Of a stretch of 23,999 nt of DNA, positions 1 to 7,775 are shown piece after piece. The DNA comes from JANRKH01 sp033763595 (GTDB lineage Bacteria; Pseudomonadota; Alphaproteobacteria; Rickettsiales; Rickettsiaceae). The notes beneath the pieces are model-generated. The model did no database searches, was not told where the DNA came from, and saw only the letters and a program-made list of their open reading frames with translations. Position 1 is the stretch's first letter. Each line of letters opens with the position of its first letter. The stretch covers positions 1 through 23,999 of the forward strand of contig JANRKH010000019.1 in NCBI GenBank assembly GCA_033763595.1, in the 5' to 3' direction. The translations under genes and the position numbers were made by a program.

Positions 1-469
1 GAGATATAAGATGTACGTAGTTCTGGAGACTCTATTGACACTTCTACTACTTCTCTGTCTCCCTCAAATTCAAGTAAACTATTTACAAGACTAATCAGTA
101 TGTCCTTATTCTCATTACTACAAAATAACATCTTAAATGTATAGTCTTTTAGGTTGGATTAGATACTAGGCGCGAGGAGAGAAGCCTATGAGTATTAGGT
201 GAGCGACGAGTCAACAACGTAGCTAATTCAACATAAAAGACTATAACATCTAAAGTAGGATCTGCATATCTCTCCTGTAAAGTGTCATTAATCATTTGAT
301 AAGTTTCGAAAGAACTTTGGATCTTTAATGGTGAGTATGATGATAATACAGCTGATGATGATGTATCTGCTAATGATGAGTGCTTTGATGCCCCTGGTAA
401 TGATGATGAAGCTATTGATGCAGCAGCTGATGATGATGATTGTGGATCTGATAGTTTTCTTTTAGCCAT
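1..469 (-). pseudogene. Rpn-family (PD-(D/E)XK nuclease-type transposase) gene, disrupted and cut by the window edge
   Basis: The minus strand starts at an ATG at 469 (MAKRKLSDPQ) and runs through a serine-rich linker to the residues RYADPTLDV. There the frame enters a palindromic element and stops at 149. Beyond the element, in a different frame from about 139 down to 1, it continues TFKMLFCSNENKDILISLVN and then LLEFEGDREVVEV. Removing the element gives DPTLDVTFKMLF, which is the N-terminal pattern of Rpn-type recombination-promoting nucleases. These are PD-(D/E)XK proteins related to transposases that are often multicopy in Rickettsiales. The catalytic domain would lie beyond the window edge, so I cannot tell whether the rest is intact. 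As it stands only a 106-residue N-terminal product is readable, the last 34 residues or so being encoded by the element. The family call is from memory of the motif; the break is directly visible. Confidence 0.72.
142..243. mobile_element. 102-bp palindromic element inserted in the Rpn-type gene, TA duplication
   Basis: The element has 21-bp terminal inverted repeats with 19 of 21 matching, beginning TAGTCTTTTA. It is flanked on both sides by TA (140-141 and 244-245). Its interior (about 162-210) matches the core of the ATACCAAATC element family found elsewhere in the window, including GAAGCCTA and TTAGGTGAGCGACGAG, although its ends differ. Removing 102 bp plus one TA restores an uninterrupted conserved reading frame in the host gene, so the boundaries are well supported. 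It has no coding capacity and is MITE-like. Confidence 0.8.
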
Positions 470-527
470 ATGATATTTTTCTTTTAGCCATAATTTGAAA
501 TATATATTTTGCTATTTATTACAAAAT

Positions 528-697
528 CTAAGATTATTTTCTGTCTAAGATTATTTTCTTTAAAGAGATTATTTTCTTTAAAGAGATTATGTTTCTTAAA
601 GATATTTTACAATTTATAAAAGAGATTTCAATAGAAATCTGGTTGAGATTTGAGATTTATAAAATCTAAGATTATTTTCTTTAAAGATATTTTGTAA
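528..697. repeat. AT-rich imperfect tandem and dispersed repeats
   Basis: Four consecutive units of 17-18 bp (528-544, 545-561, 562-579, 580-597) are variants of CTAAGATTATTTTCTTT. A fifth copy starts at 665, with GAGATT-rich sequence in between and a small hairpin at 623-640 (stem AGATTTC, loop AATA). The stretch 470-700 has no gene. Just upstream of the Rpn start codon the string TTTTTCTTTTAGCCATA is also duplicated (about 464-492), so the first codons of that gene occur twice, the outer copy running into an early stop. Confidence 0.6.
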
Positions 698-845
698 TAG
701 ACCTCTTTCGAAACTCTCTCGAGGCAGACAAGTGATAGGGGCATACGGATGGGAAAACCGGGGTTACAAGTACATGAGGATCTCTTTCTTTTGCCAGGGT
801 ACAGCAATTCTCAATCTGAAAGCAAAGTTTCGAAAGTGGTCTATT
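696..845. mobile_element. 150-bp inverted-repeat (MITE-like) element between the repeats and lptE
   Basis: The ends are AATAGACCTCTTTCGAAACT at 696-715 and, inverted at 826-845, AATAGACCACTTTCGAAACT, a 19 of 20 match. The interior is less AT-rich than its surroundings. It holds a short open stretch starting at 749 (MGKPGLQVHEDLF) that I do not recognise as a protein. The right end overlaps the stop codon of the lptE-like gene at 841-843. The ends look like those of an IS element that has lost its transposase, but the parent is not in this window and I could not define a target duplication. Confidence 0.6.
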
Positions 846-1332
846 TTTTTGTTTTGAGAAAAATTATTAATTTACGCCTTAGTTCTTCGGCGCATGCTTT
901 ATATAAGTTGATATTAGTTTGGCCGATCTCAAGATTGGTTGAGTAAGGTGAAAATAAAGCATTATAAGAGTTTATTTGGCGGAACTTGCCAGAGTACAAA
1001 AGCTTATCTGTACCAACCTCATATAATTTGAAAAATACTTTAAATTCTATATTCTCTCTTAAATTATCAGAATCTTTTTGGATTGCTATAGTCGATGAAT
1101 TCTTTTCAAAATCCACTTTTAATTTATATCTTCCAAATGCTTTGCTGTTATTTCCAAGTAAATAGCTTAAATGCCTTTTAAACTCATATGTCTCTATGTC
1201 ATCTGCGACCATATCCAACCGCACCTCAGACAGTTGTTCTAGCACACCGCTATCTGCTATCTCGAAGTTTTTACATCCATAAGTCATGACAAATACCAAA
1301 ATACAGCTTAAAAGCCTCAAGAAAAACTTCAT
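841..1332 (-). CDS. lptE: LptE-like outer-membrane LPS-assembly lipoprotein
   Basis: The 163-residue product begins with a short positively charged stretch, a hydrophobic segment and a lipobox-like TYGC with Cys20, so it is probably a lipoprotein. The rest has the LptE-type pattern: alternating beta-strand-like segments (FGRYKLKVDF, NIEFKVFFKLYEV, KLLYSGKFRQIN) followed by a C-terminal helix with CAEELRRKL. LptE partners LptD in placing lipopolysaccharide in the outer membrane. The ATG overlaps the leuS stop in an ATGA arrangement, so the two genes are translationally coupled; lptE directly after leuS is a common proteobacterial arrangement. The TAG stop lies inside the inverted repeat of the adjacent 150-bp element, so the last residues (FLKTKK) may have been altered by that insertion. 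The family is fast-evolving, and the call rests on architecture and context more than motifs. Confidence 0.65.
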   Translation of the reverse strand: MKFFLRLLSCILVFVMTYGCKNFEIADSGVLEQLSEVRLDMVADDIETYEFKRHLSYLLGNNSKAFGRYKLKVDFEKNSSTIAIQKDSDNLRENIEFKVFFKLYEVGTDKLLYSGKFRQINSYNALFSPYSTNLEIGQTNINLYKACAEELRRKLIIFLKTKK

Positions 1333-3848
1333 CTTACAACAAAATTTATAATTTTGCCTGGAACTACAATAGTTTTAGCAATTTCTCTTCCTTCTATGTG
1401 TTTTTGGATTTCAGGTAAATTGATGCAGATTTTTTTGAGCTCTTCTTCCTCTGTATCAGGAGTGGTAAGAAATGTCGCTCGTAACTTACCATTTATTTGT
1501 ACTGCAAGATTTACTTTGGTTTTTTTGCAAAATGCTTCTTTATATTCCGGCCAGTCCTGCTTAGCAAGAATTTCTCCTCCGTCAATAATCGACCATATTT
1601 CTTCTGTAATATGAGGGCAAAATGGATTGAGCAATCTTATAATCGTCTTTAGTGCAAATTTGGCTGTAGAGGACGCATGATCTTGTTTTATGCTATCTAC
1701 AATATCCACAAGATCATTAAATAATTCTCTAATCCTTGCTATTGCTTTATTAAAATGAAAATTATTTATATCAGAAGTAACATCCCTTATTGTTACATGA
1801 GTTTTTGCATTAAGTTCAGCATCTATCTGATCTATAAAAGATGATCTTGTTAGCTTTTCTGAAAAATTATAAAGTTTAAAAAGGAATTTACAACACCCCT
1901 CAACTCCAGTTGCAGACCACTCAAGATCTCTCTCGGGCGGACTATCAGATAGAATAAAGAGTCTTATTGTATCTGCACCGTAAGCCCTAATAATACTATC
2001 AAGATCAACAACATTTTTTTTGCTTTTGCTCATTTTTTCGAGTTTATGCTCAGTGATTTTCTCTCCGGTAGTTTTATGAACAAGGCCTTCTTTTGTTTTT
2101 ACAACTTCGTCAGGATACACCCATTCTCCATTTGGATTTTTATATGATGCATGCAAAACCATACCTTGAGTTAGGAGGTTCTTGAAGGGCTCGCGCACTG
2201 ATACTACGCCCTCTTCGTTCATACATTTTGTAAAAAATCTTGCATATAGAAGATGCATGACTGCGTGCTCTATACCCCCTATATACTGATCAACTGGAAG
2301 CCAGTAATCAGCCGATTCTTTGTCTACCATATTATTCGAGTGATTGCTGCAGTATCTTGCAAAATACCATGAAGACTCGAAAAAAGTGTCAAAAGTATCA
2401 GTTTCTCTTATAGCATCTTTCTTACAAGATGGGCATTTCACATGCTTCCAAGCTTGGTGTTTGTCCAGAGGATTACCAAGTCCGGTAAATTCTACATCAT
2501 CGGGAAGAGTTACTGGTAAATCTTCTTCCGGAACGGCAACTGGACCACAGTCTTTACAATGAACAATTGGTACTGGACAGCCCCAATATCTTTGGCGGGA
2601 TATGCCCCAATCTCTCAATTTATAGTTCGACTTTGACGTTCCTGAACCTAGCTCTTCTAGTTTTTTTATTGCAATATCCTTTGCAGTTGTGGCGTCTAGT
2701 CCGTTTAAAAAATGGGAATTTATCATTTTTCCTGGCCCTGTATAAACTGTACTATTGTCTGGGTCTTCATCAAACGGCTCAACAACATATTTGACTGGTA
2801 GCGAGTATTTTATAGCAAACTCATAGTCTCTCTCGTCATGCCCAGGGCACCCAAACACCGCGCCAGTACCATAATCTTTTAGTACATAATTTGCTATAAA
2901 TACTGGTATCTCAATTGATTCATCAAAAGGATGTAGTGCGACAAAAACTGTCTTTACTCCCTCTTTTTCTGATTTTTCGATATCCGTGTTAGTAAGGCTT
3001 GCTCTTTGGCATTTTTGTATAAATTGTTTTACTTCCGCATCTTGTTGCTTTTCTTTTAATATATCATGATCGTAGCTTATCGAAATAAAACTACAACCAT
3101 ATAGAGTTTCAGGCCTCGTAGAATATACCTCAATATACGAACTTGAGTCTTTAATTTTAAATTTAATGTTTGCTCCATAAGACTTACCTATCCAATTTGC
3201 TTGCATGGTGCGTACACTATCTGGCCAGCCCTCAAGATTCTCAAGTTCCTCAAGCAACTCATCAGCATAATTAGTGATTTTAAGAAACCATTGTTTCAAT
3301 GATTTTTTTTCTACTAATGCACCGCTGCGCCATCCTTTACCGTCCACAACTTGCTCGTTCGCAAGTACAGTTTTGTCCACAGGGTCCCAGTTTACTATAG
3401 ACTCCTTTTGATAGGCTATACCTTTATTTAACAATTTAATAAAAAAAGATTGTTCATGCTTATAATAATCCGGCAAACAAGTTGTGATCTCTCTTCGCCA
3501 ATCATAGCTATTACCTATTAGCTTTATCTGGCTTTTCATGAAATCGATATTCTCTAGAGTCCAAGTTTTTGGATGAGTATTGTTGCTTATTGCAGCATTT
3601 TCAGCTGGCAGGCCGAAACTATCCCAGCCCATAGGATATAAAACATTAAAACCACATGCTCTTTTAAAACGTGCAATTAAATCCCCCATGGAATAGTTAC
3701 GTAAATGACCTACATGAATTTTTCCTGATGGATAAGGAAACATCTCAAGAGTATAGTATTTGGGCTTTTGATCATTGATTTCAGTTTCAAAACATCTAGC
3801 TTCCTGCCAAATATTTTGCCATTTTTTATCTATTTCAGAAAATTTCAT
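1329..3848 (-). CDS. leuS: Leucyl-tRNA synthetase
   Basis: This 839-residue class I aminoacyl-tRNA synthetase charges tRNA-Leu with leucine in the cytoplasm. The HIGH signature appears as HVGH within PSGKIHVGHLRN (residues 40-50) and the KMSKS loop as KMSKS (605-609). The CP1 editing domain is visible through TRPETLYGCSF and the GTGAVFGCPGHDERD segment, which in this family includes the conserved editing aspartate. Cysteine pairs at CKDC and CPSC suggest a zinc-binding insertion. The anticodon-binding helical domain and the C-terminal domain (VNLAVQINGKLRATF) follow. Length is normal for a bacterial LeuRS and there is no frame disruption. It is the first gene of a two-gene unit with the lptE-like gene. 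Confidence 0.97.
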   Translation of the reverse strand: MKFSEIDKKWQNIWQEARCFETEINDQKPKYYTLEMFPYPSGKIHVGHLRNYSMGDLIARFKRACGFNVLYPMGWDSFGLPAENAAISNNTHPKTWTLENIDFMKSQIKLIGNSYDWRREITTCLPDYYKHEQSFFIKLLNKGIAYQKESIVNWDPVDKTVLANEQVVDGKGWRSGALVEKKSLKQWFLKITNYADELLEELENLEGWPDSVRTMQANWIGKSYGANIKFKIKDSSSYIEVYSTRPETLYGCSFISISYDHDILKEKQQDAEVKQFIQKCQRASLTNTDIEKSEKEGVKTVFVALHPFDESIEIPVFIANYVLKDYGTGAVFGCPGHDERDYEFAIKYSLPVKYVVEPFDEDPDNSTVYTGPGKMINSHFLNGLDATTAKDIAIKKLEELGSGTSKSNYKLRDWGISRQRYWGCPVPIVHCKDCGPVAVPEEDLPVTLPDDVEFTGLGNPLDKHQAWKHVKCPSCKKDAIRETDTFDTFFESSWYFARYCSNHSNNMVDKESADYWLPVDQYIGGIEHAVMHLLYARFFTKCMNEEGVVSVREPFKNLLTQGMVLHASYKNPNGEWVYPDEVVKTKEGLVHKTTGEKITEHKLEKMSKSKKNVVDLDSIIRAYGADTIRLFILSDSPPERDLEWSATGVEGCCKFLFKLYNFSEKLTRSSFIDQIDAELNAKTHVTIRDVTSDINNFHFNKAIARIRELFNDLVDIVDSIKQDHASSTAKFALKTIIRLLNPFCPHITEEIWSIIDGGEILAKQDWPEYKEAFCKKTKVNLAVQINGKLRATFLTTPDTEEEELKKICINLPEIQKHIEGREIAKTIVVPGKIINFVVR

Positions 3849-3934
3849 ATTGTTAGCTTTTTATTTTATAAGGCGATTGATCAAATTAAACTCTGTAAAT
3901 GAATTTCTGGTCTTTTTCGCTTAAGGAACTGCTG

Positions 3935-4044
3935 ATACCAAATCCCATTTTTAAGTACTTGCTTCTAGCTCGTCGCTAAAGGCTTACACGAGAGTAGGCT
4001 TCGTGACTTGTTCCTAGTATTATTTAATTCTAGAGATTTGGTAT
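3935..4044 (-). mobile_element. Palindromic element, main family, full copy A (110 bp)
   Basis: The ends are ATACCAAATC and GATTTGGTAT, exact inverted repeats. Read on the minus strand the interior is nearly identical to the copies at 7559 and 15766, including the CTAGAATTAAATAATACTAGG left arm, the CACGAAGCCTACTCTCGTG hairpin and the AGCGACGAGCTAGAAGCAAG right arm. It has no coding capacity and lies between leuS and frr. The ends contain TA, so a TA target duplication is compatible but not provable. Confidence 0.85.
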
Positions 4045-4075
4045 GAATACTTATCGCAAGTCTAAAATAAATTGT

Positions 4076-4123
4076 TGCTAGGAGCAACTCACTAGTCACA
4101 ATGTAAATGATTGTATTTGGTAT
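4076..4123 (+). repeat. Degenerate partial copy of the palindromic element
   Basis: TGCTAGGAGCAACTCACTAG resembles the core TACTAGGAGCAAGTCACGAAG, and the segment finishes TGTATTTGGTAT like the right end of the family. The left end and much of the middle are missing. It lies 31 bp beyond copy A, so two copies of different age share this 296-bp gap. Nothing else is recognisable in the gap. Confidence 0.45.
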
Positions 4124-4144
4124 TATTACTCTTTCAAGAGGAGT

Positions 4145-4705
4145 CTAAATTTCTGTTATTTCCTTTTCTTTGGTCTTTACTATCTGATCAATATTCTTTA
4201 CTTCTTTATCAGTAAGCTTTTGTATTTCATCTGAGATAGAGTGAAGCCCATCCTCGGTTATCAGACTGGCTTTTTCTAGTTTTCTTGCCTCTTCAATACC
4301 ATCTCTCCTAACATTTCTAAGGGCTATCTTAGCATTTTCTCCATATTTAGCCGCAAGTTTTGCTAATTCTTTTCTTCTTTCTTCGTTTAAAGGAGGAACA
4401 GGCAACCTGATATTCTGGCCATCAGAAGATGGATTTAATCCTAAATTTGCGTCAATTATAGCCTTTTCGATGGGCTTAATCATGACTTTGTCCCAAACTT
4501 GAATTACTATCATCCTTGGATCTGGAGTAGTTACAGTGCCAAGCGAACTTAAATGCATTCTGTCGCCATAAGCTTCAACGACAACGGGATCTAACATATT
4601 AATAGAGGCTCGTCCCGTTCTTAATCCTTTTAGGTCGTTACCTAACACTTTTATAGCTTTAGCCATTTTTTCTTGTAATTCTGATAATAGTTTTTCTTTA
4701 TGCAT
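4145..4705 (-). CDS. frr: Ribosome recycling factor
   Basis: The 186-residue product matches RRF in length and pattern: an N-terminal helix, then LKGLRTGRASINMLDPVVVEAYG, the PDPRMIVIQVWDK strand region, NLGLNPSSDGQNIRLPVPPL, TEERRKEL-like NEERRKELAKLAAKYGE, and NVRRDGIEEARK leading into the final long helix. RRF works with EF-G to split post-termination ribosomes. The start is 3 bp downstream of the pyrH stop, so the two genes form an operon, an order conserved in many bacteria (pyrH-frr). Confidence 0.97.
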   Translation of the reverse strand: MHKEKLLSELQEKMAKAIKVLGNDLKGLRTGRASINMLDPVVVEAYGDRMHLSSLGTVTTPDPRMIVIQVWDKVMIKPIEKAIIDANLGLNPSSDGQNIRLPVPPLNEERRKELAKLAAKYGENAKIALRNVRRDGIEEARKLEKASLITEDGLHSISDEIQKLTDKEVKNIDQIVKTKEKEITEI

Positions 4706-4708
4706 AAT

Positions 4709-5428
4709 TTAACCTTCAACAACTTTTGTAAAATTTCCCTGAGATTTGATAACTTTAGTTATACTTCCTTCGTCTTTGAGAGCAAAGACCTTGATCGGTA
4801 GTTTATTTTCGCGCGCAAGAGCAATAGCAGCCATATCCATAACATTAAGGTTCTTCTTTAGAACTTCTGTGTAAGTTATATTCTCGTATCTTATGGCATC
4901 AGGATTTAGCTTAGGATCGGCCGAATAAATTCCATCCACTTGGGTGCCCTTAATTAGTAAATCGCAGTTCATTTCTATGGCCCTTAAAACAGCAGCACTG
5001 TCTGTCGTAAAAAAAGGATTACCAGTGCCTGCTGCAAAAATAACCACTCTACCCTTTTCCATGTGCCTTATGGCCCTTCTTCTAACATACGCCTCACAAA
5101 CACTCATCATAGGAATAGCTGATAAAACTCTAGTGTATATACCATCCCTCTCCATAACATTTTGTAATCCAAGAGCATTGATGACAGTTCCAAGCATACC
5201 CATATAATCAGCAGCGGTTCTTTCCATGCCCTCAAGTCCTGCCTCAACTCCTCTATAGATATTTCCGCCTCCAACAACAACACATATTTGGACTCCAAGA
5301 CTTACAGAGTGTTTGATATCAGTAGAAATTTTCTGTAGAGTCTGCACATCTAATCCAAACCCCTTGTTGCCCATCAATGCCTCACCAGAGAGTTTAAGCA
5401 AAACACGTTTATATTTTATTTCTTTCAT
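4709..5428 (-). CDS. pyrH: Uridylate kinase (UMP kinase)
   Basis: The 239-residue product belongs to the amino-acid kinase fold and phosphorylates UMP to UDP in pyrimidine nucleotide synthesis. Visible signatures are YKRVLLKLSGEALMG at the N-terminus, the glycine-rich VVVGGGNIYRG, DYMGMLGTVINALGLQ, the NPFFTTDSAAVLRAIE nucleotide-binding region, and GVYSADPK-like GIYSADPKLNP. Length matches bacterial PyrH. It is the first gene of the pyrH-frr operon. The start is the only ATG giving the complete LLKLSGEA strand. No gene lies between it and the divergent DsbA-like gene. Confidence 0.97.
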   Translation of the reverse strand: MKEIKYKRVLLKLSGEALMGNKGFGLDVQTLQKISTDIKHSVSLGVQICVVVGGGNIYRGVEAGLEGMERTAADYMGMLGTVINALGLQNVMERDGIYTRVLSAIPMMSVCEAYVRRRAIRHMEKGRVVIFAAGTGNPFFTTDSAAVLRAIEMNCDLLIKGTQVDGIYSADPKLNPDAIRYENITYTEVLKKNLNVMDMAAIALARENKLPIKVFALKDEGSITKVIKSQGNFTKVVEG

Positions 5429-5797
5429 TTTAGTTGTATTGAGTACCCTTTAGTCATTTCACTTAATAATATTACACCGATTACAAAATTAAACCAAACA
5501 AATAAAATGCTATAGTGAAACCTCTGTTCCGCACATAAATTAAGTGTAATAATACGAGTCTTTCAAATTTATAATTTTACTTAACTTGCCATTTTTTTAA
5601 ATTTGTCATGAAAAACTTGTTATTTTAAAATAAAACCTGGTAGAATTATATTATACGGAAGAGTGTAATAGACACGGACAGTTTCTAAGATAGAATATAT
5701 GCTCTTATTGATGAAAAAAGTCAAGAGTTTATGATTCATTGTTGTTGACTAGTCTATTTTCTAATGGCATTATTTTTCTTAAATTAATAATGTTGAT
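5429..5797. promoter_or_regulatory. 369-bp divergent intergenic region; one weak promoter candidate
   Basis: This AT-rich gap separates the divergent pyrH and dsbA-like genes and must carry both promoters. On the plus strand TTGTCA (5603-5608) and TAAAAT (5626-5631) are 17 bp apart, a plausible sigma70-type pair about 170 bp upstream of the dsbA-like start. I found no RNA gene, no palindromic element of the family seen elsewhere, and no open frame worth calling. Promoter assignment is by eye only. Confidence 0.3.
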
Positions 5798-6529
5798 ATG
5801 GCAACTAGAGTTATCATGAAAAAAAAACTGCATATACTTTTGCTAATAATTTTTTTTTGGGGTGTATTAAAAACTAGCGCATTTTCCTCTGAAGAAAGCG
5901 CAGAGAAACTAGACATCTTAAGAGAATCCTATAAACAAACGAAAAATAATATACAGCTAGCAGATGACTTCGGTCAGTCCAAATCTAGTATAAGCAAAAA
6001 TCTATGCATGATACATGAGAATGATTTAGTTGAAGGCGCTAATGACTCCAGGGTTGTTCTTGTTGAGTATTTTTCCCTCTCTTGCCCCACATGCGCTTAT
6101 TTTCATAAAAATGTCTATCCAAAAATTCTTAAAAAATATATAGAGACTGGCCAAATAACTTATATCTCAAGAGAGTTCATTAATTCGAAGCAAGATTTTG
6201 ACGCTTCTATACTTTCTAGATGCGCAGGCCCGATGAAAAGGAAATTATTTCACAATTTATTACTTGAAAGACAGTCTGCTTGGGCTTATAATAGGAATTA
6301 TAAGCAAATACTTACAAACATTGGCCAAATAGGAGGAATAAGCAGAGACCAATTTGAAAAATGTTTAAATAATAAATTGCTCGAAGAACAGATTTTCAAT
6401 CAATCTAAGCTTGTGACTCTGCATAAAGAATTTACAGGCACCCCAACTATAATTATAAACAACAAATTTATTAAAGGTTCTGTAAGTTTTGAAAATTTAT
6501 CTAAAGAGATTGATAGTTTATTAAATTAG
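5798..6529 (+). CDS. DsbA-like periplasmic thiol:disulfide oxidoreductase
   Basis: The 243-residue product starts with a hydrophobic signal segment (KLHILLLIIFFWGVLKTSAFS), so it is exported or membrane-anchored in the periplasm. The thioredoxin-fold domain starts near residue 85 (VVLVEYFSLSCPTCAYFH), with a CPTC active site at Cys96 and Cys99. A helical insertion follows, and the cis-proline loop is GTPTIII (Pro216). This is the DsbA/BDBD-like family that makes or isomerises disulfide bonds in exported proteins. CPTC differs from the CPHC of classical DsbA. The ATG at 5798 gives MATRVIMKKK; the ATG at 5816 gives a more conventional signal peptide (MKKKLHILL) and may be the true start. It lies 48 bp upstream of atpB on the same strand. 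Confidence 0.85.
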   Translation: MATRVIMKKKLHILLLIIFFWGVLKTSAFSSEESAEKLDILRESYKQTKNNIQLADDFGQSKSSISKNLCMIHENDLVEGANDSRVVLVEYFSLSCPTCAYFHKNVYPKILKKYIETGQITYISREFINSKQDFDASILSRCAGPMKRKLFHNLLLERQSAWAYNRNYKQILTNIGQIGGISRDQFEKCLNNKLLEEQIFNQSKLVTLHKEFTGTPTIIINNKFIKGSVSFENLSKEIDSLLN

Positions 6530-6577
6530 TTTATAGTGGCTTCTGTTAATTTAGTATCAACTTAAACAAACAAAATA

Positions 6578-7318
6578 ATGTCTGATGCATCTACCCATAA
6601 TCCTTTAGAACAGTTCGCAATAAAACAGATAATGCCCCTTGAATTGTTCGGATATGATATTAGCATAACAAATGCCTCTGCGACTATGCTACTTGTAACT
6701 TTTAGCATTTTGGTACTGTTTTCGCGTGTAAAAAATAATGTAACAGGAGTTCCGAGTAAAATGCATATTTTTTGTGAAAATGCTTATAATTTTGTCAGTA
6801 AAATCGTTCTGGAGAATACCGGTTCTGATGGAAAGACATTTATTCCTCTTGTTTTTTCCTTACTATTGTTTATAATTTTCTCCAACTTATTTGGATTAAT
6901 ACCTTACGGCTTTACGGTCACTAGCCACTTGATTGTAACTTTAATTTTGGCACTAATAGTTTTTTTTACAATTATAATATCCGGTTTTAAGTTCAGGGGG
7001 ATGAAATTCCTTGAAATTTTTGTACCAAGCGGAATGCCAAGTTGGCTAAGGCCATTAATGGCAATTATAGAGTTGTTTGCTTTTTTAGCCAGACCCGTAA
7101 GCCTTTCTTTGAGACTTGCGGCCAATATGGTAGCAGGGCATGTCCTACTCAAGGTAATAGCAGGCTTTATAGTGATTATGCCTATTTACGGCAAAATCTT
7201 TCCATTCGCTCTAGTTATTGTATTGATTGGGTTTGAATTTTTCGTAGCAATTTTACAAGCTTATATATTTGCAGTCTTATCATCTGTATATTTAAGCGAC
7301 TCGGTGCAGGGTCACTAG
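6578..7318 (+). CDS. atpB: ATP synthase F0 subunit a
   Basis: The 246-residue integral membrane protein forms the proton half-channels next to the c-ring. The N-terminal segment is followed by several membrane helices (about residues 34-49, 89-110, 114-135, 190-210, 215-240). The signature helix has the essential arginine as Arg179 in PVSLSLRLAANMVAGH. The C-terminal helix is FEFFVAILQAYIFAVLSSVYL. Length fits alphaproteobacterial subunit a. It is the first F0 gene of the cluster, but the next one, atpE, starts 679 bp further on because repeats occupy the gap. F1 genes are not in the window; in Rickettsiales they usually form a separate cluster. Confidence 0.97.
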   Translation: MSDASTHNPLEQFAIKQIMPLELFGYDISITNASATMLLVTFSILVLFSRVKNNVTGVPSKMHIFCENAYNFVSKIVLENTGSDGKTFIPLVFSLLLFIIFSNLFGLIPYGFTVTSHLIVTLILALIVFFTIIISGFKFRGMKFLEIFVPSGMPSWLRPLMAIIELFAFLARPVSLSLRLAANMVAGHVLLKVIAGFIVIMPIYGKIFPFALVIVLIGFEFFVAILQAYIFAVLSSVYLSDSVQGH

Positions 7319-7327
7319 ATTGAGCTA

Positions 7328-7347
7328 GCATTAGATTGAGCTAATGC
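7328..7347 (+). terminator. Hairpin just after atpB, possible weak terminator
   Basis: GCATTAG-ATTGAG-CTAATGC forms a perfect 7-bp stem with a 6-base loop, starting 9 bases after the atpB stop. It is followed by AAAATTA rather than a T-tract, so it is not a standard intrinsic terminator. The surrounding bases contain TTAGATTGAGCTA-like sequence twice in a row. The stretch from here to 7558 shows nothing further that I can name. Confidence 0.3.
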
Positions 7348-7558
7348 AAAATTATGGAACGCACAAAAAAGTGAGTAAACCCATATATATTCTGCGTATT
7401 TAGCAAGTGGATTAAACCTTTTAATTATCGTAGGATTTGGAGAAAAAATTTGTGGAATACCGCAAGTATATTATGCAAGTATATTATGAATTTCACTGAA
7501 ATAGCTTAGAGAATTTTGACGATATTTAGACAGCAGAATAATATACAAATTGCTAGTT

Positions 7559-7667
7559 ATACCAAATCTCTAGAATTAAATAATACTAGGAGCAAGTCAC
7601 GAAGCCTACTCTCGTGTAAGCCTTTAGCGACGAGCTGGAAGCAAGTACTTAAAATGGGATTTGGTAT
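7559..7667 (+). mobile_element. Palindromic element, main family, full copy B (109 bp)
   Basis: Bounded by ATACCAAATC and GATTTGGTAT. The interior is almost identical to copy A in reverse orientation. It contains the CACGA/TCGTG small hairpin around GAAGCCTACTC and the GCGACGAGCTGGAAGCAAG segment. It lies between atpB and atpE. A short open frame that crosses it (7516-7713) is not a gene. Confidence 0.85.
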
Positions 7668-7670
7668 TAA

Positions 7671-7752
7671 ATACCAGGAACAAGTTAAAAAGACTGTCAA
7701 ACATCTTAGGTGATTAAGCTATAAGAAAGTAGTTAACAATCGGATTTGGTAT
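7671..7752 (+). repeat. Divergent copy B' of the palindromic element, missing its left arm
   Basis: It begins ATACCAGGAACAAGT, which lines up with the ATACTAGGAGCAAGT core of the family. It continues with TTAGGTGA, then GCTATAAGAAAGTA against GCTAGAAGAAAGTA, and ends CGGATTTGGTAT. It sits 3 bp after copy B, so two copies lie head to tail. Confidence 0.6.
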
Positions 7753-7775
7753 AAGAGATATAAGATCTTTATATT

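Noticed and set aside
528..697. CRISPR array
   Set aside because: The units are contiguous and 17-18 bp long without unique spacers, and no cas gene is present.
749..946. Open frame on the plus strand (MGKPGLQVHEDLF)
   Set aside because: It spans the interior and right end of the 150-bp inverted-repeat element and continues antisense into the lptE-like gene; it matches no protein pattern.
7516..7713. Open frame of 65 codons between atpB and atpE
   Set aside because: It is made almost entirely of two palindromic element copies; the reading is a by-product of the repeat.
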